From Porites lobata (taxonomy: Eukaryota > Cnidaria > Anthozoa > Scleractinia > Poritidae), in assembly GCA_942486035.1 (NCBI GenBank), contig CALNXK010000043.1:1968501-2032500 (forward strand): 64,000 bases of DNA. The letters are read 5' to 3'. Shown one piece after another: positions 31,039 through 41,930 of the stretch (its first letter is position 1; each line of letters begins with the position of its first letter). A program made the position numbers and the translations under genes. Below the pieces are notes generated by a model. That model was not told the DNA's origin and ran no database searches. It saw nothing but the letters and a program-made list of their open reading frames with translations.

Positions 31039-31107
31039 TAATTCTTGACCTAAGAGCACGACCTATGTGTAATTAAAACAAAGAAAAACTAATTCAAAAG
31101 ACTAGGA

Positions 31108-31827
31108 TACACCTATTTGCAATAAGGTTGTCATAGAAAAAAGCAAAAAGCAAAAAGCAAAAGGCAAAAAGCCAAATAGGAATTAATTAGCATTTCATTA
31201 TCATTGCTTGCAACATTCCCAACACACACGCTTATAGCTGAATATTAATCACGTAACATGAGAGAAATCATTTGCATCAGTTTCTTGGTGTCATTCTAAT
31301 GCAATTCGAGGCTGATTCATCTAGCAGATTTCAAACGTGCTCTAATTACAAACGTACATCGGATAACTACTAAAGAAAAAATGGCTCCATTTTTTTTTTC
31401 AATAAATATAGCCTAGGGTAAATTCCAGGAACGCGACGCGTCTTTTCGTTTAATGCTAAATAGAAAAGCCAGTCTGCGTATGGTTTGTAGTGCACCACAC
31501 CATCAGATCACAATTTTCAAGCAACAAATCAGGGGCGTACGCAGGACTTTCCATCGCGGAGAGGGTGAGACGTTCCTCAGCCAGTCCCTCTCCCGCGCCA
31601 CAAACTAAGCTTCGTTTGTCAGGACCCTTTTGTTAAACACATCAGTGTTTCATCTGCGGAATCTTACAGCGCGGAATTACAGAATTATTTCTTGTTATTG
31701 TGACTGACTTCTTAAATAATTGTTATATTATTAAAATACGCAAATGTAAATCACATGGCTAATTAATTCCTATTTGGCTTTTTGCTTTTTGCTTTTTTCT
31801 ATGACAACGTTATTGCAATTAGGTGTA
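31108..31827. mobile_element. Fold-back element with AGCAAAAAGCAAAAAGC arms
   Basis: The left arm TACACCTATTTGCAATAAGG and GTTGTCATAGAAAAAAGC ... is inverted at 31762-31827. The arms continue through CAAATAGGAATTAATTAGC. About 720 bp in total, with no ORF of note and no clear target duplication. Confidence 0.7.
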
Positions 31828-32169
31828 TATAATAGAAGAACAAAACTAGCCAATTAACAGTTGTAAACAGAAAGAGAGATTTGCAATAAACAAAATGAAT
31901 TTACTACAGAAGGTGTGTAATAATACGCGAAGAAAATTTAGCGACGCTACGAAGAATATGCGTCTCCGATTACAAAAATAAAGCGAATGAATAACAGACC
32001 AAACTGGCCTAGTTCCTACTGATTGCAATTGGAATAGCGAAATTATAACGAATAAAAAAAAGTTGTATAGAATTACTTAAATCACTAAACAGAATTATAA
32101 CTAAGAAAAGACTAAGCTAAGACTAAATTATTCGGTAATTAACGAGGTCAAGTACTTAATCTAAATGAC
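31828..32169. other. Spacer, no gene seen
   Basis: Unique AT-rich DNA; a 60-codon minus frame at 31846-32028 is not supported by any domain or second copy. Confidence 0.4.
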
Positions 32170-32175
32170 AAACAA

Positions 32176-32574
32176 CAGGGGCACCCAACGAGTATATAGT
32201 TCAAAACCACTTAAACAAAGCATTCTTAAACGTATTTTAGTATTTAAACGGTAGATATAGGCATATTTTTATCCCCTAAAAATTTTTGATCTGTTCGGCT
32301 TTCCTAGCTGAAAGTCTAGTGATCCGAAATTTACAGGGATCAAAATTTTCCTTTTCGAAAATTTCAGCCAGAAAAAAGACTCCCGAAAATTCTAGGTGAC
32401 CTTTTTAGGGTAAAAATCCGTGAAAAATGGGCAATTATACCATTTTATAGCTGTTCGAAAATCCTAGGAGAGGCAGGGAAGCAAGAAATTTTACAACAAA
32501 TGTCCCGAAAATTCTACATCTCAAATCGTCTTCCGAACAGATATTTTCCCGAAAATTGACGTTGGGTGCCCCTG
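32176..32574 (-). mobile_element. CAGGGGCACCCAACG family, copy 3 (inverted)
   Basis: A 399-bp copy in the opposite orientation. The 6-bp duplication AAACAA lies at 32170-32175 and 32575-32580, so this insertion is unrearranged. Confidence 0.9.
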
Positions 32575-32580
32575 AAACAA

Positions 32581-33221
32581 ACCAAACTATCGTACCTTGC
32601 TAGAAGCAAGTTCGCTTGTTAACTTTACAGCTGCTGTAGTTTCTTCAGTGATGTCCAAACTCAACTGAATTAAGGCTAAAACGTGCCTCTACTTATACCA
32701 AAGTGTTAAATAATTTTGCACGCGGCAAAACAGTAAAAGGTGTGTTGCCAAACCACAGTAAAACAGAACACCAGGATTTCCCTAGGTTAATCCTGCTAAC
32801 ATAAAAATATAAGGTCAATTAAATGATTAAAATAATCTACCGAAAAGAAAAACCACGAAAAGCTAATATCCGCTACGGCATTTAGGCAATAATATGTGGG
32901 TTTGTGGGCACACGTACAATCATTCCTAAGCGATACACAAGCTTGCTAAATCAAACCGGGAAATTCCTAAGCGCAAAAATATTAGGAGCAAAATAATAGA
33001 AAAGTAATATATTTCTTGATATAACGAAAAGTAGTGAAATTCTAGGTCTAGTGACCCTGTCACATATGACCGTGAGATCTGAGTCTACAGCGCCATAAAC
33101 AGGCAGACCACAAGTGAAATTCGCTAAAACTAAGGCGCTAAATAGGTGGTCTACTTCACCTTGACTGAAACCTTCCTCCGTATAAAACAGACTTAGCACG
33201 TACGTGTTAGCTATATTTACA
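32581..33221. other. Unique sequence between two inverted element copies
   Basis: No gene is supported. The 82-codon minus frame at 32951-33199 has no recognisable domain. It lies between copies 3 and 4 of the 400-bp family, which face each other. Confidence 0.4.
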
Positions 33222-33620
33222 CAGGGGCACCCAACGACAATTTTCGGAAAAATATCTGTTCGAAGGACGATTTGAGATCTAGAATTTTCGGAGCATTTGT
33301 TGTAAAATTTCTTGCTTGCCTGCCTCTCCTAGAATTTTCGAACATCTAAAAAGTGGTATAATTGCATAGTTTTAACGGATTTTTACCCTAAAAAGGTCAC
33401 CTAGAATTTTCGGAAGCCTTTTTTCTGGCTGAAATTTTCGAAAAGGTAAGTTTTGATCCCTATAATATTCGGATCACTAGACTTTCAGCTAGGAAATCCG
33501 AACAGATGAAAAATTTTTAGGGAATAAAAATATGCCTTTATCTACCGTTTAAATACTAAAATAAGTTTAACAATGCTATGTTTAAGTGCTTTTGAACTAT
33601 ATTCTCGTTGGGTGCCCCTG
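33222..33620 (+). mobile_element. CAGGGGCACCCAACG family, copy 4, no target duplication
   Basis: A 399-bp copy with intact ends, but flanked by TTTACA on the left and CGTATT on the right. The right flank is array-unit sequence (compare 41940: GCATGCGTATTGAGC). The left flank is unrelated. It therefore marks a rearrangement breakpoint at the inner end of the right arm. Confidence 0.85.
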
Positions 33621-35301
33621 CGTATTGAGCGGTGAATTCATACGAGGGCAGTTATGAAATTTGTTCCAGCTAAGTTTCCCTGAATTTGATGTAAATTCAT
33701 TCAAAGGTTTTCAATCTGACCAAATACAGAGAAATTCTCATAAAATATTCACTGCTTATTACGCATACAGGAATGTCGATTTGAATTTGACACTAGCAAA
33801 AACACAGCGTTACAACATTGTTGTTACATTGTTTCGAATGGCTGAAATATTGTTTCAACATCTGAACGCTAGAAATAGTCGTTGCGAATTGTTCCGTGTA
33901 AACATCAATTTCACAGATTCATTTTTTAAATAATCAATCCATTAATAGAATCTTGAGGGGTACGCTTGACCTTGAGGAGGGGAGGTTCCTTTACCTTAGC
34001 TTACGCTCCTTTCGCGCTTCTCGCGCGCCCGGAATCTCCTTCCCTTTTCCTTTCAAAGGCCTGCCTCGCAGGTTACACGCACTCTGCCTTCACTGCCGGT
34101 TAACTTGAATTTTCGACATTTTAATTCTTGACAGGCTGAGTACTATTACGGCTATGCCATACTGATGAGCCCAATAAGGGCGAAACAGCTGTCCATGACT
34201 GCCATTGCCCGGGATGATATGGCTGTGCGCGTGCGTGAGGTACTGACCAGGCCGTGGGTTGGTGTATATGTGCCTCTTGCTTTAAATTTGTCTTATAATG
34301 GGTGGGCCGGGAAATATCTTCTGACAATCGTGAGGTAAACCTCAACCTCATTTAAAAGATTCATCCTCCAATCAACAACAACAACAATCGTTATTACTAA
34401 ATGCATAATTAGTGCAATACAAATATAGTCGTCCTTCACAAATTAGCATGGTCGCTTGTTTAGGCGGAGAAAGGATAGAAATTCAGTAAGTTCTTCAGTG
34501 GCTCCAGATAATTTCCACGAGAAAAGCGAGGAGGTTTCCAAGTCTTTTTACTTACGATCTATTTACAAACTGTAAAAGAAGATTTTAATTATATTGCAAG
34601 AACATGCAATTTACACAACCTTAATCAATATTTATTAAGGATACTTCATATACTGAACAACTCGTTAGTGGATATCTTCTTATGATGTCCAATAATAACT
34701 TGATTTGTTTTTTCAATAGTATACACAATACACCAGCAGAAGTTCTTTACATAGTTTTTCTTAATACGATTAGCGTTTCTAGTCGGTCTGCATAATGCTA
34801 CAACATGTACAATTCAGAGATTTTTTACAAATAAGGAAAATAAATGTTACTGATACTATTTGTACAATGAAGACTGTGCACAGAGTACAATACAATGCAA
34901 TAATTTTATTAATTCTCCCCGAGGGGCTTTTCAGAATTAATTTACAATATGTATATATAATACAACTAAAACTAATGGTATACATGTTCTTGATATATAA
35001 ATAACAACTTAAAATTACTATTTCTAATAATAACTAACAATGTAATAAAATACTATGATATGTATACCGGTATCCTATTTCTTCATTAATTCTGCCTTTG
35101 CAGGCTTTGCAGGCTTTGCAGGCTTTTTGTCCCCCTCCTCTCTCCCTCGTCTTCCCTCCTCCTCTCCCCCTCCCCCTCCCTTTTCGCCTGTGACTAGATA
35201 TTTAAAAGGCCAATACTTCTTATTACTGTAGTGTCGCACTTTCATGCTATCAAGATTTGTTTTACTTGTGACTGTGCAGGTCAAGACAGGATAATAAGCT
35301 C
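33621..35301 (-). repeat. Array unit 4 distal block (reversed)
   Basis: Reverse counterpart of 27490-28673. At about 34887-35095 it contains an extra LINE-like 3' end on the minus strand (CCCCTCGGGGAGAATTAATAAA type stem and poly-A signal), absent from unit 5. TTTGCAGGC is repeated three times at about 35096-35125, next to a C-rich purine/pyrimidine tract. Confidence 0.6.
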
Positions 35302-36435
35302 TGGAGCTTTCCACAAGTTGCAACATATAATCCATCATTCTAAGAAACTGCAATTTTACAGCTTATTTAAACATGATTATAAAATTTCAAGTTATCTAGA
35401 CTTAATTAGAAATTCAGTCAATAGGAAAGACTTAGTGAAAGTTCGTATAAGTAACCACAAACTCATGATTAAAACTGGAAGATATAATCAAACTTCGCGC
35501 AACGATAGATTCTGCCCTTTTTGTAACTCTGGTATAATTGAAGACGAATTTCATTTTCTCTTCCATTGTCCAAAATATTCAATCCCAAGGGAGAAATTCT
35601 ACAATCAAATCCAACAAAATTTTGTCGACTTTAATCAGCTATCCTACACAGAATTGATGATTAAATTTATGAATTCACAGAATTTTTCCGTAAAATCACA
35701 TTTGTTGAAATTATGTGATGATTTACCCACTAATTTGTTATCAAATCATGCTAATGACACTTGATTGACTGTAGTAATCATTGCATTGCATTATCATTGT
35801 CATAAATTGTAACTTTATGTTAAAGCTTTTGCAATACTGTAACTACATTATTATAGTCATGCAAATAAAGCTTATGTTGTTGTTGTTGTTGCTCGGTAAC
35901 TTTTTGGCAACTTCTCGTATTTCTAGCAACTTTTTTTGTTTCGAGCAATTTTTTGCATGCTGAAGAAATTTCTCTAGTTATCTTCTAATTCTGACATATC
36001 GAAACGGCTTTTAGTACTTAAATTGACCTTTCTCTCATATTTCACAATGTCTCAGTAGACAATTTATGAATTTCCTGTAAAAAAGGGAGCCCAATCCTCC
36101 CCCCTGGGGCAGATCATGGGCAGCGGTTTTTAGAGAAAATTCAAAATGGTGGACGAAGAAGGTCATTCAACAATTTTATTAGCTCATTACATTTTTTTGG
36201 TTTTAATGGAAGACAAAGTTTATATTTAGCAACGTTGGTTACGCCGCAAAATTGCACAAAAATGCTTACTTTTGTTGTACAATTTGCATATTTTAGCATC
36301 AGACCAAAAAAAGGTTTTGTTTTTACGAGCAACTTTTGGGCAACTTTTGATGGTTTTTTGAGGAACTTTAGGGAAACTTTTTGAGAAATTGCTGGAAACC
36401 TTTTGGAAAATCTCGAGCAACTTGTGGAAAGGCTT
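35302..36435 (-). mobile_element. GGCTTTCCAC-ended element, unit 4, with nested LINE
   Basis: Same element as 26689-27272, reversed, flanked by AATAAGCTC (35293-35301) and AATAAGGTC (36436-36444). A LINE 3' end at about 35322-35890 is inserted in its end. Confidence 0.7.
35322..35890 (+). mobile_element. 5'-truncated LINE, C-terminal ORF2 segment
   Basis: A frame open to TGA (35762-35764) encodes HHSKKLQFYSLFKHDYKISS, later RNDRFCPFCNSGIIEDEFHF, then HCPKY. The CPFC ... H ... C arrangement is the C-terminal zinc-knuckle type motif of many LINE ORF2 proteins. AATAAA lies at 35864-35869 and a (GTT)n tail follows. The reverse transcriptase is absent, so this is a dead 3' fragment. The same insertion is in unit 5 (43535-44118) with frameshifts, but not in unit 3. 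Confidence 0.75.
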
Positions 36436-36444
36436 AATAAGGTC

Positions 36445-36771
36445 ATAGATTTAAAATAACCAACGACAATTTGACTCTGTTTTATCAAATTGTCAAATTG
36501 TCGGAAACGCAACTGTAGATGTAACGCAACACGACACGTACGTTAACGATGAAATCTGAGCCCATATAACACTACACAGAATCAAACAGCTCAGTCTGAG
36601 GGTAGAATCCTGAGTCAAGGTTTTGCTGCACTTGTTAGAGATCTTCTCGACTCTACTGTAAAAAATTTGCGTGAAATCCAACATGGCTACGATTGAAAAT
36701 AATTTATTGTAAAATCGAGACGAGCGATTCCTTCTATGAGAAACAGTAGGGTAAGTACACGCAGTTCAAAT
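36445..36771 (-). repeat. Unit 4 block downstream of F copy 4
   Basis: Reverse match to 26313-26679. No gene. Confidence 0.6.
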
Positions 36772-37470
36772 TTAAGTGTTACCCTGCGATTGCTGCAAAA
36801 ATTGATGGGCATTCCGGATCTCAAAAAGCGCTCTATTAAGCACACGTATATAATGTTCCTCGAGATCGCTTGTCAGCGGACTTTTAAAGGCTTGCAGGAT
36901 CAAGCCAAGGATCCTAAATAAGTTGTTTGTTGATTGAGCAGGATTTCTGAGCTTTTTCCTAGCCTGAGTATTGCCCCCCGTTGTCTCTTTCCTAGTACTC
37001 TCTACTTCTCCATACTGATTATCTACGGGGCGTTTTACACCACGCGGGGTCGCTCCTGTTGAATTCTCAGTGCCACCGTTTTGGACAGTACCTGTATCTT
37101 TGTCTAAAAAGGCTTGTTCAATCCCCACTTGCTCGTTTTTGAGCAGCACAGAGTCATACGATTCCATCTTGGTTCCCAAACTGAGGGTTCTCTGAAACTG
37201 CATGACATGCTGATTTTGCACTTTAGTTTGATCAGAGGGTGTGTTGTGAATTATCGTGGCATCTTGTAGAGTGCTTATCTCCTGTTCACCAGTGGATTGT
37301 GAGGTTGCAGGTAGCAGCTGGCCATCGCCTCCATCAAGGATACTGAGCAGATCGTTCTCTGATAAGTTGAAAGAGATGGGATTGTTTTCATCGCCCAGAA
37401 TGCTTAAGATGTCTGTTAGATCCTGATCCCATAAACTAGCCGCACTTTGCCCTGCTGCAGTTAACTCCAT
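36772..37470 (-). CDS. F gene copy 4 (clade 2), intact, 232 aa
   Basis: An uninterrupted intronless frame runs from ATG (37468-37470) to TGA. Residues about 14-28 (WDQDLTDILSILGDE) and 40-50 (DLLSILDGGDG) form two acidic/hydrophobic repeats like those of acidic activation domains. Residues about 55-130 are rich in Q, S and T. TPRGVKRP near 140 and ARKKLRNP near 170 are basic and could be nuclear localisation signals. Residues 180-228 (NNLFRILGLILQAF onward) look helical. A nuclear regulator is a reasonable guess, with no homologue recognised. It has a TATA box about 40 bp upstream and a GCAGGCGCC palindrome before that. G copy 3 lies about 1.7 kb upstream. Confidence 0.7.
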   Translation of the reverse strand: MELTAAGQSAASLWDQDLTDILSILGDENNPISFNLSENDLLSILDGGDGQLLPATSQSTGEQEISTLQDATIIHNTPSDQTKVQNQHVMQFQRTLSLGTKMESYDSVLLKNEQVGIEQAFLDKDTGTVQNGGTENSTGATPRGVKRPVDNQYGEVESTRKETTGGNTQARKKLRNPAQSTNNLFRILGLILQAFKSPLTSDLEEHYIRVLNRALFEIRNAHQFLQQSQGNT

Positions 37471-37508
37471 CTCTGTGTTTTGAACGATGCATCTGGTGAT
37501 TTAAATGA

Positions 37509-37516
37509 ATATATAA
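37509..37516 (-). promoter_or_regulatory. TATA box of F copy 4
   Basis: On the minus strand the sequence reads TTTATATATTC about 40 bp before the ATG, as in copy 3. Confidence 0.5.
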
Positions 37517-37552
37517 ACACGTTAACTGGAAGATTCCTATTCTGCGTACTGG

Positions 37553-37632
37553 GCAGGCGCCAGGTTTTTTTGAGGGCGAACGAAAAATCTCGAGGGCGCG
37601 CGGCCTGTAATAAGATGATTATCGGCGCCTGC
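37553..37632 (-). promoter_or_regulatory. Promoter-proximal palindrome, F copy 4
   Basis: GCAGGCGCC and GGCGCCTGC flank about 60 bp containing GAGGGCGCGCGGCC. It is the counterpart of 24494-24572. Confidence 0.5.
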
Positions 37633-38049
37633 TACGTTGGCAGAAGTTCCCGAACACGGAAAAATAAATGATTGTCTTTATCGTGATTTATTATCCCTGT
37701 TAGCTGAGGCTCGTGGACTTACAACACTTAGACAATGTTATGACTTCACTTTATCATCAATAAGTCAATTTGTTGATTGTTGTTTGGCATTTTAAAGATA
37801 ATCCGTTGGCAAACCCCCGCTTAAAAAAGTACAGGCATTTTGGGCCTCGACCTCAACTGTAGATTGCGAAACTTCGGAAGTCGCAGTTTACTCAGACACA
37901 TGTTAGTAATTATCATAAAAAGTCAGACTGTACTGCATAAATAATTTTGCGCGTAATCTTTATCCAGTATATATATTTTTCTACTTATGTGTATTATACT
38001 GATAACAATTTTTGGGTGAACAATATCTTTCTACCTGTATATTGATATT
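37633..38049 (-). repeat. Unit 4 linker upstream of F
   Basis: Matches 24235-24490 reversed up to about 37900; beyond that, decayed versions of the 67-bp repeat begin. No gene. Confidence 0.5.
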
Positions 38050-38290
38050 CATTACTAGTAAAAAATTTTGAGCGAAGAACTCCACGCAAGCTCAATCATT
38101 CTGTATTAATATCAATATATCAGTAAAAGATCTTGGGCGAAGAACTCTAAGCGAGGTCCATCATTCTGTGTAATAGTAAATATATACTTGTAAAAAAATT
38201 TGGGCGAAGAACTCCAAGCAAGCTCAATCATTCTGTACAATTATAAATATATACCAGTAAAAAATTTTGGGCGAGGAACTCTACGCGATT
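38050..38290 (+). repeat. Four ~67-bp tandem repeats, TTTTGGGCGAAGAACTC
   Basis: The GCGAAGAAC/GCGAGGAAC landmark occurs at 38072, 38137, 38204 and 38271. Single or double copies sit near 23740-23830, 38890-38990 and 46895-46990, so the repeat expanded only in this unit. Confidence 0.85.
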
Positions 38291-38880
38291 TATTTCTATC
38301 AAAAAGATTAAGCATTTCAAGTTTTAACACTGCGTTTTAAGGGACTGAGTGTTTTAAAATAGAAAGGCTGGTACTATTTGATAGTAAACGAGGGGGGTAC
38401 CTTTTCTATTAAAACTGGCCAGTAATAGTATAAAAGGATGAGGAGTACTGAGAAACCCAAGACCGAGCATCCCTGTAAAAGTTCATCGAGTACCCCAAGG
38501 ACGAGCACAATTTAATGTGTTACCGGCCGGTGTCACGCAAAATTGCAATATTAAATGCTTTTCTTTTGATACGATGACTACATTTATTGCATTTATATCC
38601 CCCATTTTGGCGTTCTCGTATTTTAGAAGGTACGCAAACGCTTTATTGGCAGCTTCACAGTTTTTCTCAATTAGTCATGCTGTAAGTGACGGTGATGAAA
38701 CCTTTTTACTGGACATTGGCAAGACCATGGATTTCTCGATACAGTACGTCATGATGAGAACTTCCCTGGGAGAAGTCCTGCTCAGTGAATTTTGATGCGT
38801 ACTGCAAGTGACTCAGCAACATAGAAACAAAGAGTAGAAATCTCTAATGCCACTGGAAGGAACGTGGGAATGGCAAAGGT
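38291..38880. other. Unit-4-specific insertion, possible small ORFs
   Basis: Present in no other unit. On + a 92-codon frame (38517-38795) starts at ATG. On - a stretch at about 38500-38675 reads LIEKNCEAANKAFAYLLKYE and NAINVVIVSKEK, which looks more protein-like and follows an acceptor-like CACTTACAG, but has a TGA right after the acceptor. Neither is recognised. Confidence 0.3.
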
Positions 38881-39164
38881 AGTAAATCTTGAGCTCGCGT
38901 TACGCCCGTCGCCCAATTTTTTTTAATAGTATATATATATGTATATAGTGTTTTACAGAATCATTGCTTTCGCGAAGAGTTCTTCGCCCAAGTTTTTTTC
39001 CTAGTATACATGTGTTATTTTCAAATAAGATAATGTTTTTACTGAGTAAAGTTGTTCGCACAAATTTATTTATACAGTACTGTCTGACTTTTTCGCGAAA
39101 CTCGCACAAGTGTATATGCCGGTTCAATTTCCCCCGCGAAAATAGTTTTTTGCTATAAATTTAA
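38881..39164 (-). repeat. Linker between G copy 3 and the unit-4 insertion
   Basis: Matches 23570-23860 and 46855-47155. No gene. Confidence 0.5.
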
Positions 39165-39225
39165 TTATTGAATCAGAATTTTCTGATGCAGAGAGGACAG
39201 GTTTACCAACATAATTGTTTTTCGA
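39165..39225 (-). CDS. G gene copy 3, exon 2
   Basis: The acceptor (TTGCTTTTAG on the minus strand) precedes 39225. The 61-nt exon ends at TAA (39165-39167), joined in phase 2 after a 125-nt intron. The plus-strand frame MNQNFLMQRGQVYQHNCF is its antisense shadow. Confidence 0.45.
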
Positions 39226-39350
39226 CTAAAAGCAATAGTAATAAGATTCGTGAATCCCTTCGCAGCAAAAAGATTTGCATGTCGTCGTACAAGTTTGATG
39301 AATGCATGATACCTTCAGAACCTTTCTCGAAATACCTATTGTTGCCTCAC

Positions 39351-39520
39351 CTTGATTTAGGCTCATTTCCATGCATCTTTGTCTTTCTAGTTTCGTTATT
39401 CATAGTCTGTAACTTCAGATTTATACAACCTGGGAGCACACAATCTGATCTCGTACATAAGACGTGCACGGTAGGCTGGCGTATCGTAGCAGGGGAATCC
39501 CGAGGGAATCGTGGTTGCAT
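39351..39520 (-). CDS. G gene copy 3, exon 1 (clade 2)
   Basis: ATG at 39518-39520 starts MQPRFPRDSPATIRQPTVH. Fifty-six codons plus 2 nt end at GTGAGG (39345-39350). It differs from copy 2 at only a few residues, including a proline to leucine change before CTR, and keeps CTR, CVLPGC and NLKLQTMNN. It is upstream of intact F copy 4, so units 4 and 5 are the most likely to express both genes. The frame is open further upstream to 39706, but that part is not conserved in clade 1. Confidence 0.55.
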
Positions 39521-41290
39521 GTTCTTTCTATTTGTCGCGGAAAAGATACCTCCTAGAAAATCAAACTGTTTTGAGATTAGATTTACTGTACTAAGAACGC
39601 AAGTAGAATAAGTCTTAATTGTTAACATCGCCTGCATGTCCAACTGTTCTACAAACTGTCTTTGTCCTATTCGCTTCGCAACTAACGGCAGCACTTCCCT
39701 TCTCAATGAGAACTTCTAGTATAGGAACCTGGAAGTAGTGCACTTGACCCTCGGCTATGGAAAGATCCATTCTATCTTCATTTTACTTCTAGTTACAACC
39801 AAACTAACCTAACCGACATCAGATTAACAAAAAATTCATGAGGGGAATTATTACCCTTTAAATGGACCTTTAATCAGTTTGTTCCCAATTTCATTTTGAT
39901 GCCGAGGACTGTCAATTAATGGCTTTAAAAACTTTGAGCTGATATCAGAAAACTGATGAGTAAAAAGCTGCAAAGGCAGTTTAAGTTATTACAAACTTAC
40001 CTAGCTCTATGGCGTCCTCTTTCTTCGATAGTGTGCACGAGCTCAAAACAAAATTTCCCGTAATTGAAGAAACTCCAGTTTTTATGTACAAGTTTATTTT
40101 TCTAGCATTTTCGCTCAACAAAGATCGGGATGACTGTTACGTCAGTTTGATACATTTAGTATATCCTTTAACCTTTCATTATTCCATAATTGTGATGGCG
40201 TCACTGGTCTTTTTCCCCATCACACTGTTCCTTACCAACAACCCTAGAGATGGGTAAACTGTAAACAACTAACTATTGCATATTCCTGCTTATTAAGTTT
40301 AAAAGTTCAGACCCCCGGGTTGAGCCACCTTTGGCGCTACAACTTTTCTTAACTCTTCCCCGCTTGCGTACATCTTCAAAATCTCACGCTACGCCACGCT
40401 AAGCTACGCCGGTACGATTGACAATAAAATGCATATCTTAAAACAAGCTTTCTTCTATAGCGCCTGAAATCAGTGTGGAGAAATATTAACTCAGGAACGT
40501 AGTGTCCATATACGCACATACCCCCGTGCGTACATAAACAGCTAAAATATGGAAAAAAATAGATTCTTTGTTTCCAGGAAAAGTATGTTTATCATTTAAT
40601 CGGGATGACTGATACATTTTTGATAAATTTAGTATTCCTTTAACCATTTATTATTCCATAATTATGATGACGTCACTGGTCTTTTTTTCCCCATAAACAC
40701 TGTTCCTCACCGACAACCCTAGAGATGGGTAAACTAAACAACTACAGACTGCTGCATCATGCCTGCTTATTAAGTTTAAAAAATCAGACCTCCCAGGTTG
40801 AACCGCCTTTGGCGCTACAACTTTTGTGCGTACATCTTCAAAATCTCACGCTACGCCACGGTAACTTCAACTGAAATGGATGACTTGAGCTACTAAAACA
40901 TGGCCACTGCAATCTGCAATAGAATCTAACTTCGAAACTGAGCTTCGGAGTCTTAAATCTGCAGATGAGGACCCCCTTACAGGAGAGATCCGTCTCAAGT
41001 TACGTCTCGAGGAACTGTAGTTGCATTCCGTGATATAAAGAGATTTACACTTGACTAAACTGAATTTGAACAAGAGTTTTCTTGAAAGTGACAGAGGCTC
41101 TCTATTCTTGCTGTTCCTTTTTTTTACATAGGCTGTTTAGATAATGCAATTGTTAGACCGGTTTGAGTATAGGGGAATTTCATTCTCTCTCCCTGCCCCT
41201 ACCCCATCACTTTTTTAGATCCCGTCCTCTCCAACTGAACGCTTGGAACAGGCTGGTGCAGCTAGGACAAACACAAAAAGGTTGCCCTTT
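39521..41290 (-). repeat. Unit 5 to 4 linker, locally duplicated
   Basis: Matches left-arm 21500-23200 reversed. The segment with TCACGCTACGCCAC and AACCCTAGAGATGGGTAAAC occurs twice (40200-40400 and 40660-40860). No gene is supported. Confidence 0.55.
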
Positions 41291-41930
41291 ACGTCACTTA
41301 TGTCTAGGATTGATCTTGTTCGCAAAAATTTGCTAGCAAATTGTTTTCGCAACTTAAGCAAAAAATATTTAAAGAAAACTACTATCAAAGAAGTATAGAA
41401 GAAATAGCAAATTTCGCAAAAATCGCAAAAGTAACAAGAATTTTTCTCGCTTCGTGAAAAGATTGAGCAACAAATATGGCAAAAATAGCAAGAAGAACAA
41501 ATTTAACAAATTCTACACTAACAAAGAGAAAAGGTCAAGAAGGGCTTCGAGAAGTCCGCGAATTTCGCAAAAATCGCAAAAATAACAAGAATTTTTCTGG
41601 TCATGTGAAAAGATTGAGCAAGAAATATGGCAAAAATCAAGAACAATAGCCTGCGAAAACATCCGTTTCTCCTCGCTCTTCGCCGCTGGGGACGTTTCGC
41701 GCGGAGGAACGTCTGTGACTCAGCCGCAGAAATTCCATACTGATGACGCAAATTAATGTTTGCATAATAAATCCGGCAGTCATGGGGTTTTTAAAAATAT
41801 AAATTTGTCCAATTTTGCGTTTCTTCTGGTCGATTTTGGCAAAGTGTTGTGTTCATCTGCCCACGAGCTCCAGCAAAAGCTCAAATTTTTCCTTTAGAGA
41901 AGACTATATTCCACAAATATTGACTGTATA
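41291..41930. other. Unit-5-specific insert with a ~90-bp direct repeat
   Basis: About 90 bp centred on ATTTCGCAAAAATCGCAAAA and AACAAGAATTTTTCT is present at 41408 and again at 41568. After it, 41649-41790 (TAGCCTGCGAAAACATCC ... CCATACTGATGACGC) resembles the small transposon fragment at 18191-18306. No gene. Confidence 0.5.

Noticed and set aside
39168..39611. MNQNFLMQRGQVYQHNCF frame, repeated at 46267 and 47161
   Set aside because: It is antisense to G exon 2, intron and exon 1; the G strand has splice sites and silent-site changes.
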